Assembly (NCBI GenBank): GCA_963680875.1
Contig: OY804586.1
Span: forward strand, 53,788,203 to 53,852,202
DNA: 64,000 nucleotides
Direction of reading: 5' to 3'
Source: Bathymodiolus brooksi
Taxonomy: Eukaryota > Mollusca > Bivalvia > Mytilida > Modiolidae
Part shown: positions 61,001 through 64,000 of the stretch, piece by piece
Layout of the letters: each line of letters starts with the position of its first letter
How positions within the stretch are numbered: position 1 is the stretch's first letter
Translations under genes and position numbers: made by a program
The notes under the pieces: model-generated
Databases searched by the model: none
What the model saw: the letters and a program-made list of their open reading frames with translations, nothing else
What the model was told of the DNA's origin: nothing

Positions 61001-63951
61001 ATCTATTGGTTAGGGTTAGGGTTAGTGCATATGTCAGTGACGTCATTGGACGTTGATTTGAGAAATTGAGAAACGGCCATAGATTTGAGAATTTAAAAGA
61101 GGACATAGATCTGAGTAACAGATGTCTGTGACGTAGAAATCGTACATGGATTTGAGGATTGGACGTCAATTAGAGGCTGGACGTCGATCTGAGTCTTACA
61201 GATATATTTTATTTCCAACAAAATTTACGCTCCGGTGAAATATTTTTTCCGACCGAATGAATTAGTAATCCGCCCAAATGAAAAACACTGTTACATTCCT
61301 GTAGAACACACAGTCAATCAAAACTTCATAATTAACATTAGAATTGTTATTTCTGCAAATTAAACTCTCAGTGCCGGATTTACCTAGGGCCTAGGGCCTC
61401 AAAATCTATAGGTCATCCGGCCAAGGTGCATAATAAATTTGACACTGTCATAGGTCTCAGTGCCATCTTAACGCATGGGCACGCAGGGCAGTTGCCCGGG
61501 GGCCCCAGGAGCATAGTGCCCCTTGGCTAATCTGTGTATGTTGTGTACGGCATGTTTTTTAATGTCTAAACACTAATTTTGTTGGAAGTACCAATACAAT
61601 ACTAGGTATATGTTTAATTTTATCGACCATTTACATTTTTATTCCTGTGAGTGGTTGTGTAGGTAGGGGGCCCTGTGCACTGCTTTGCCTTTGGGTCTAT
61701 AATGCTGTTAAGACGGCCCTGATAAGTTTCCATACATATGCTGTCATAACGCACTGTAGTCTTAAAATTCAAATTGTTTTAAACAATCTTCCATCTTCCT
61801 CTAGTCGTGATGGTGGGGAATTGGGAGGGGCTTCACAAGTGGAGTAGCCTAGGGTCTCTCTTTATCTAAATCCGGCACTGTCAATAATATATATACGGCA
61901 AAGGCTAAAAGCATACACTTAACTAGATAATCCTTACCTCCTAATAAAAGATTTACATTGAACTTACTGGTTGTTCTGAAAAGATTTAAAATAACCTTGT
62001 CCTCTCATATTTTGATAAAAACAAGAAAAAGATTAACTTAGCCGAGAATTATTCTAATTGATTGTTTGATGGTGTTTAACACCACTTTCAACAATATTTC
62101 AGTTATATCGTGGCGCCATATTCAAATTGAGTTTAAAAGTGAGGGGGGGTATTTTGATAAAAACAAAGAAGTTAATTTAGCTTAGAATCCTTCAAATTGA
62201 GTGTGTAAGATGGGGAGCGATATATCATTAAAACATACCTTCTACCAAAGGAAGCAGATAGACCCTCCAAAAAAAGGGGGGTTAATTAGACATTTTCTCA
62301 AGATTTTTGCTTACATATCAAATTTTGAAGGATCCATCCACAGAGAGCATGAGAAATTACAAAATAATTTTTTTTTTTAAAGTTCAATATGGTAAATATT
62401 TAACTAAATAGTTTTGCAGAATGCTACATTTTTTGGCTAAGAAAAATAAATTTATCTGCCTGGGTTAAAATTACACATAAAATATTAAATGGTGTATTAT
62501 AATGGAATGAGTGCATACTATGGATCAATGCACAACAAATTATGGTAAAATATTAATTTACAAAATGTATAATGTTTATGGTAGATAACTATCAAGACTG
62601 AATTTATTTGCAAAAACAAACAAAACACAAAGCACTGAAAGTACTCAATCTACCAGACTTGTTCTTCCGATAAAAATACAACCTCAAGATTGATTTTATT
62701 AGCAAAAACAATAACATAGCACTGGAAGAACTCAATCAACCAGACATGTTCTTCCAATAAAAATACAACCTCAAGATTGATTTTATTTGCAAAAACAAAA
62801 ACAATAACATAGCACTGGAAGTACTCAATCTGACAGACTTGTTCTTCCAATAAAAAGACAACCTCAAGATTGATTTTATTTGCAAAAACAAAAACAATAA
62901 CATAGCACTGGAAGTACTCAATCTGACAGACTTGTTCTTCCAATAAAAAGACAACCTCAAGATTGATTTTATTTGCAAAAACAAAAACAATAACATAGCA
63001 CTGGAAGTACTCAATCTGACAGACTTGTTCTTCCAATAAAAATAGCAGTCCCCTCTTATAAAGCCACCCCTACTGCTCTGCTATGATGAAAAAGTGGTCT
63101 TATAAGAGAGGTGGCATCTCTTGAGAGAGACAATTTAGCAGTATTTTACTATCTCAATGCATATGAAATGTCCCTTGATGAGCAGGATGGCCTTTGGTGG
63201 TTGTGTCCTTATAAGAGGGGTGGCCTTTGGTGGGCATGTCCTTATAAGAAGGGAGGCCTTTGGTGGGTGTGTCCTTATAAGAGGGGAGGCCTTTGGTGGG
63301 TGTGTCCTTATAAGAGGGGTGGCCTTTGGTGGGCATGTCCTTATAAGAAGGGAGGCCTTTGGTGGGTGTGTCCTTATAAGAGGGGAGGCCTTTGGTGGGT
63401 GTGTCCTTATAAGAAGGGAGGCCTTTGGTGGGTGTGTCCTTATAAGAGGGGTGGCCTTTGGTGGGTTTGTCCTTATAAGAGGGGTGGCTTTTGGTGGGTT
63501 TGTCCTTATAAGAGGGGAGGCCTTTGGTGGGTGTGTCCTTATAAGAAGGGAGGCCTTTGGTGGGTGTGTCCTTATATGAAGGGAGGCCTTTGGAAGGTGT
63601 GTCCTTATAAGAGAGGAGGCCTTTGGTGGTTGTGTCCTTATAAGAGGGGAGGCCTTTGGTGGGTGTGTCCTTATAAGAGGGGGACCACTGCATTATCTAA
63701 TTATCATTCATTTATTTTTCAGCTTTGTGAAGTTGTAAGTCTGGATAAAATTGAATAATGGAGGTTACGATTTGTGAAAATAAAACCAAAAAAAACATGC
63801 TACAATTGTAAGTTAGTGATAATAGCCTGTTGCCACTACCAACCTCTGATTTCTCCAACCTATTTTGTTCCTCTATTCTAGTCATAATCTCTGTCATATT
63901 GGTCTCCAACACCATACCGCCCATTACCAACTCTCCAAGTATATAATGAAC
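42946..63951 (-). CDS. AP3S1: AP-3 complex subunit sigma, last two coding exons (partial)
   Basis: Join on the - strand 63951-63844 then 43059-42946, both phase 0. AP-3 sigma is the small chain of the AP-3 adaptor that sorts cargo to lysosome-related organelles. Exon 1 here gives [20 protein letters not shown] then [16 protein letters not shown]; exon 2 gives [20 protein letters not shown] and ends [10 protein letters not shown] before TGA. As I recall the vertebrate protein, [16 protein letters not shown] and [10 protein letters not shown] are shared with no gaps across the junction. The first ~120 residues (longin-like core) must lie upstream, past the right edge. The intron is 20,784 bp. 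The two vertebrate paralogues (AP3S1, AP3S2) cannot be told apart here; a single invertebrate gene is expected. Confidence 0.92.
43002..43265. repeat. ~90-bp tandem repeat that starts inside the AP3S last exon
   Basis: GAATATTCATGTCCTTCACAG (43002, exonic) recurs with changes at 43093 and 43181, each time followed by CATATTCATAAGATTAATAC. Confidence 0.8.
44030..44290 (+). repeat. ~108-bp duplication with GACA microsatellites
   Basis: ACCCCACTTATTAAACTGAG and GGTTACAAGAGGTTTATTT occur twice; (GACA)n at 44038-44060 and 44266-44288. Confidence 0.85.
44748..44996 (+). mobile_element. SINE-1, full copy
   Basis: GGGGCCGTCGTGGTCGTGAT head; ends GACGTTAAATACCA. Flanked by TAAATGGAAAA (44732 and 45012), a likely target duplication. 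A SINE tail stub lies at 44690-44720. Confidence 0.88.
45320..46811 (-). mobile_element. HINE-like element H4, type-C core
   Basis: - strand: TTAGCTATTGCCATCACTTG at 46811 (left hairpin missing), six ~160-bp type-C monomers (TTGAAATATAAGACGAAAAG), right end CAGGCTCCTTGGAGCC, CTCTAG before T at 45320. Confidence 0.7.
46812..50388 (-). mobile_element. HINE-like element H3, type-A 166-bp core
   Basis: Inverted relative to H1/H2: TTAGTTCACCTGGACC at 50388, ten or so 332-bp dimers, end CTCTTGAGAGCCTCTGG at 46812. It abuts H4 without spacing. In the AP3S last intron, in the same sense as AP3S. Confidence 0.75.
50660..50950 (-). mobile_element. SINE family 2, nearly full
   Basis: TCAGCCATATCATGGCGAGA to GGGCTCGAACCCATGATCTA. 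Confidence 0.8.
51336..51568 (-). mobile_element. SINE-1, full copy
   Basis: GTGTTTAACACCACTTTCAA to CATACGATCGCGACCATAAC. Confidence 0.85.
51596..51690 (+). mobile_element. SINE family 2 tail fragment
   Basis: TCGCCATGATATTGCTGAAA to TTAAACAACAATGACTCACT. Confidence 0.65.
51770..51895 (+). repeat. 17-bp minisatellite, ~7 copies
   Basis: Unit TTATAAGAGAGGTGGTC; same root motif as the 33-bp array at 63190. Confidence 0.92.
52385..52526. repeat. ~65-bp-arm foldback
   Basis: ATGGAAGCCATATGTATATA at left and TATATACATATGGCTTCCAT at right; loop ~11 bp near 52450. One arm recurs at 11225-11300. Confidence 0.9.
52527..53245. other. AP3S intron, no feature recognised
   Basis: AT-rich with ACTTAGTCATACAAGTATTTTT occurring at 52877 and 53097; otherwise nothing identified. 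Confidence 0.35.
53250..53445 (+). repeat. 33-bp minisatellite, 5-6 copies
   Basis: Unit AGTAAAACAACTTTTGATTG-GTTGACCATGTTT. Gives an open frame with an 11-residue period (FSKTTFDWL) that is a repeat artefact. Confidence 0.92.
53446..54028. other. AP3S intron, no feature recognised
   Basis: AT-rich; no family repeat or coding signal seen. Confidence 0.35.
54030..54232 (-). mobile_element. SINE-1, head missing
   Basis: GGAATTTAATGCCTCTCTCA to GAGCGGGATTCGATATCACA. Confidence 0.75.
54344..54841. mobile_element. ACTAACAAGGTGTTT-ended MITE carrying a SINE
   Basis: ACTAACAAGGTGTTT at 54344-54358 and its exact inverse at 54827-54841. SINE-1 sits at 54560-54790. Confidence 0.75.
54560..54790 (+). 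mobile_element. SINE-1 with internal head deletion
   Basis: GGACTGTCGTGGTCGTGATT then jumps to GCCTATCACC, lacking ~35 bp; tail intact (GGCATTAAACACCATA). Confidence 0.8.
54895..55142 (+). repeat. 22-24-bp minisatellite, left part
   Basis: Unit TTTTCTGTAGCAATTTTAGTGC, ~11 copies. Interrupted at 55143 by a retroelement; resumes at 56039. Confidence 0.9.
55143..56038 (+). pseudogene. Penelope-like reverse transcriptase fragment
   Basis: Reads [38 protein letters not shown] then LDLYLEFDD, the conserved YIDD catalytic block and downstream region of Penelope-like (or related) reverse transcriptases. A one-base frameshift near 55377 moves the rest to [20 protein letters not shown], then two in-frame stops (~55521 and ~55575). 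A ~380-bp 3' tail follows; the same tail is at 20177-20616. 5'-truncated, inactive. Subfamily not certain. Confidence 0.78.
56039..56145 (+). repeat. 22-24-bp minisatellite, right part
   Basis: Same unit as 54895-55142; GCAATTTTTTTGGTGCA at the junction resembles GCAATTTTGGTG at the left junction. Confidence 0.85.
56422..56699. mobile_element. hAT-like MITE with GAAGAAAC target duplication
   Basis: Ends CACAGGCACTCGTGGCAC / CATAGGCGCTCGTGGCAC; arms ~68 bp. GAAGAAAC at 56414-56421 and 56700-56707 (the identity extends to 12 bp, GAAGAAACCACA). Confidence 0.85.
57080..57620 (+). repeat. ~160-bp tandem repeat, 3-4 units
   Basis: GTGGTGACAACTAAATATTT at 57097, 57256 and 57417; CATTGGACCGGAACGAAA in each. 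Resembles HINE-type bivalve cores in style. Confidence 0.85.
57650..58620. other. AP3S intron, no clear feature
   Basis: Starts with a dispersed-repeat-like block (GATTAGATGTCCAGGGCTCA); the rest is AT-rich with no gene signal. Confidence 0.35.
58649..59205 (+). repeat. 79-bp satellite, 7 copies
   Basis: Units start GCGATCGGACCAATGTTGAA at 58731, 58810, 58889, 58968, 59047 and 59126, with a diverged first unit. Near-identical apart from CAATGTTG/CAAAGTTT and CCTTCC/CTTTCC variants. Confidence 0.95.
59405..59793. mobile_element. Mariner-like MITE, inverted copy of 26750-27232
   Basis: AAGGTATTCGGTCACTGTAA, CAATTCTTGTTCGATTTTAA and CCAACAAAGGCAGAATTAAA match the reverse complement of the first copy. 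Confidence 0.8.
59794..60540. other. AP3S intron, mostly featureless
   Basis: Holds three imperfect ~55-bp repeats with TATTGCAATAAAGACTGACT (59892-60045). No coding signal. Confidence 0.4.
60543..61195. mobile_element. Foldback element around a 29-bp CRE-like minisatellite
   Basis: Ends AGACTCAGATCAGCGTCCAG and, inverted, AGACTCAGATCGACGTCCAG. The array 60570-60970 has 29-bp units TCAAATCGGCATCCACTGAC-GTCATTATC; ten carry exact TGACGTCA and three carry one change. GGTTAGGGTTAGGG lies at 61008. Confidence 0.88.
61368..61880. mobile_element. hAT-like MITE, outer of a nested pair
   Basis: CAGTGCCGGATTTA at 61368 and its exact inverse ending 61880. Confidence 0.8.
61458..61721. mobile_element. 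hAT-like MITE, inner of the nested pair
   Basis: CAGTGCCATCTTAACGC and (inverse) CAGGGCCGTCTTAACAGC; flanks ATAGGTCT / ATAAGTTT (6 of 8) fit a decayed 8-bp target duplication. Confidence 0.78.
62063..62115 (-). mobile_element. SINE-1 tail stub
   Basis: GTGTTTAACACCACTTTCAA to TTATATCGTGGCGCC. Confidence 0.7.
62640..63040 (+). repeat. 93-bp tandem repeat, ~4 copies
   Basis: GACAGACTTGTTCTTCCAAT at 62832, 62925 and 63018. Because 93 is a multiple of 3, a 128-codon periodic frame appears on the - strand. Confidence 0.92.
63046..63694. mobile_element. AGTCCCC-ended element filled by a 33-bp minisatellite
   Basis: CAGTCCCCTCTTATAAAGCC at left and TCCTTATAAGAGGGGGACCA at right are inverted ends. 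Inside, ~15 copies of GTCCTTATAAGAGGGGAGGC-CTTTGGTGGGTGT (63190-63680) give long periodic frames on both strands. Confidence 0.85.
63844..63951 (-). CDS. AP3S1: AP3S penultimate coding exon (36 codons)
   Basis: Acceptor ATATTAATATAG (63963-63952) and donor GAG|GTTGGT. The donor has T at +3 in place of purine; the stronger-looking GTAGTG four bases downstream would throw the next exon out of frame, so the weak site is preferred because KSE|AGIS aligns gap-free with vertebrate AP3S1. Confidence 0.9.
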
Positions 63952-63977
63952 CTATATTAATATACAGAAATTGCATA

Positions 63978-64000
63978 CAGTCAAACCTGTATTAAGAGGT
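63978..64000. repeat. Left end of a CAGTCAAACCTGTATTAAG-type MITE, cut by the window
   Basis: Same end as at position 70 and related to 35847-35975. Confidence 0.5.

Noticed and set aside
61008..61023. Telomere or interstitial telomeric array (GGTTAGGGTTAGGG)
   Set aside because: Only about two and a half units, inside a foldback element.
62650..63036. 128-codon - strand frame with [20 protein letters not shown] period
   Set aside because: 93-bp tandem repeat; no start context or homology.
63111..63758. 215-codon frame rich in [11 protein letters not shown], and a 179-codon frame opposite
   Set aside because: 11-residue period equals the 33-bp minisatellite; open on both strands, as expected when the unit is a multiple of 3.

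Overview
This is an AT-rich, repeat-dense piece of an animal nuclear genome, most probably from a mollusc. Two intron-containing genes recognisable at protein level are metazoan (cysteine dioxygenase and the sigma subunit of AP-3). The dominant repeats are of kinds I associate with mollusc genomes: tRNA-headed SINEs with a conserved tail, and non-autonomous Helitron/Helentron-like (HINE) elements built around ~160-bp tandem cores. The species call is an inference from repeat style; no search was run.

Genes. CDO1 (cysteine dioxygenase type 1) lies on the + strand. Its four coding exons at 19203-19507, 27741-27976, 31804-31973 and 34511-34531 join in frame into 243 codons with all known active-site residues present. 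The last two coding exons of AP3S (AP-3 complex sigma) lie on the - strand at 63844-63951 and 42946-43059, separated by a 20.8-kb intron; its 5' exons lie beyond the right edge. The two genes converge tail to tail. As I recall, CDO1 and AP3S1 are also close neighbours in human (5q22-q23, with ATG12 between them), so this looks like an old linkage with rearranged order.

Layout. 1-7764: two head-to-tail HINE-like elements with a ~166-bp tandem core, including a 1,490-bp higher-order duplication. 7765-19139: SINEs, MITEs, a broken LINE 3' end and several long foldbacks. 19140-34.8 kb: CDO1, whose introns hold SINEs, a 3.4-kb hAT-like element with an 8-bp target duplication, and more HINE-like elements. 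34.8-42.9 kb: intergenic SINEs, minisatellites, three HINE-like copies in all types and a LINE endonuclease fragment. 43.1-63.8 kb: the last AP3S intron, which contains an inverted copy of the 166-bp array (46812-50388), a Penelope-like reverse transcriptase fragment nested in a minisatellite, several tandem arrays (79, 29, 93, 33 bp) and nested hAT-like MITEs.

Most of the longer uninterrupted open frames are translations of tandem repeats or transposon debris and are not annotated as genes. Most notable: the shared-end, swappable-core HINE family with zero-spacing head-to-tail junctions; a SINE insertion that duplicated the CDO1 intron-1 splice donor; the CDO1-AP3S linkage; and a 29-bp array carrying ten TGACGTCA palindromes.
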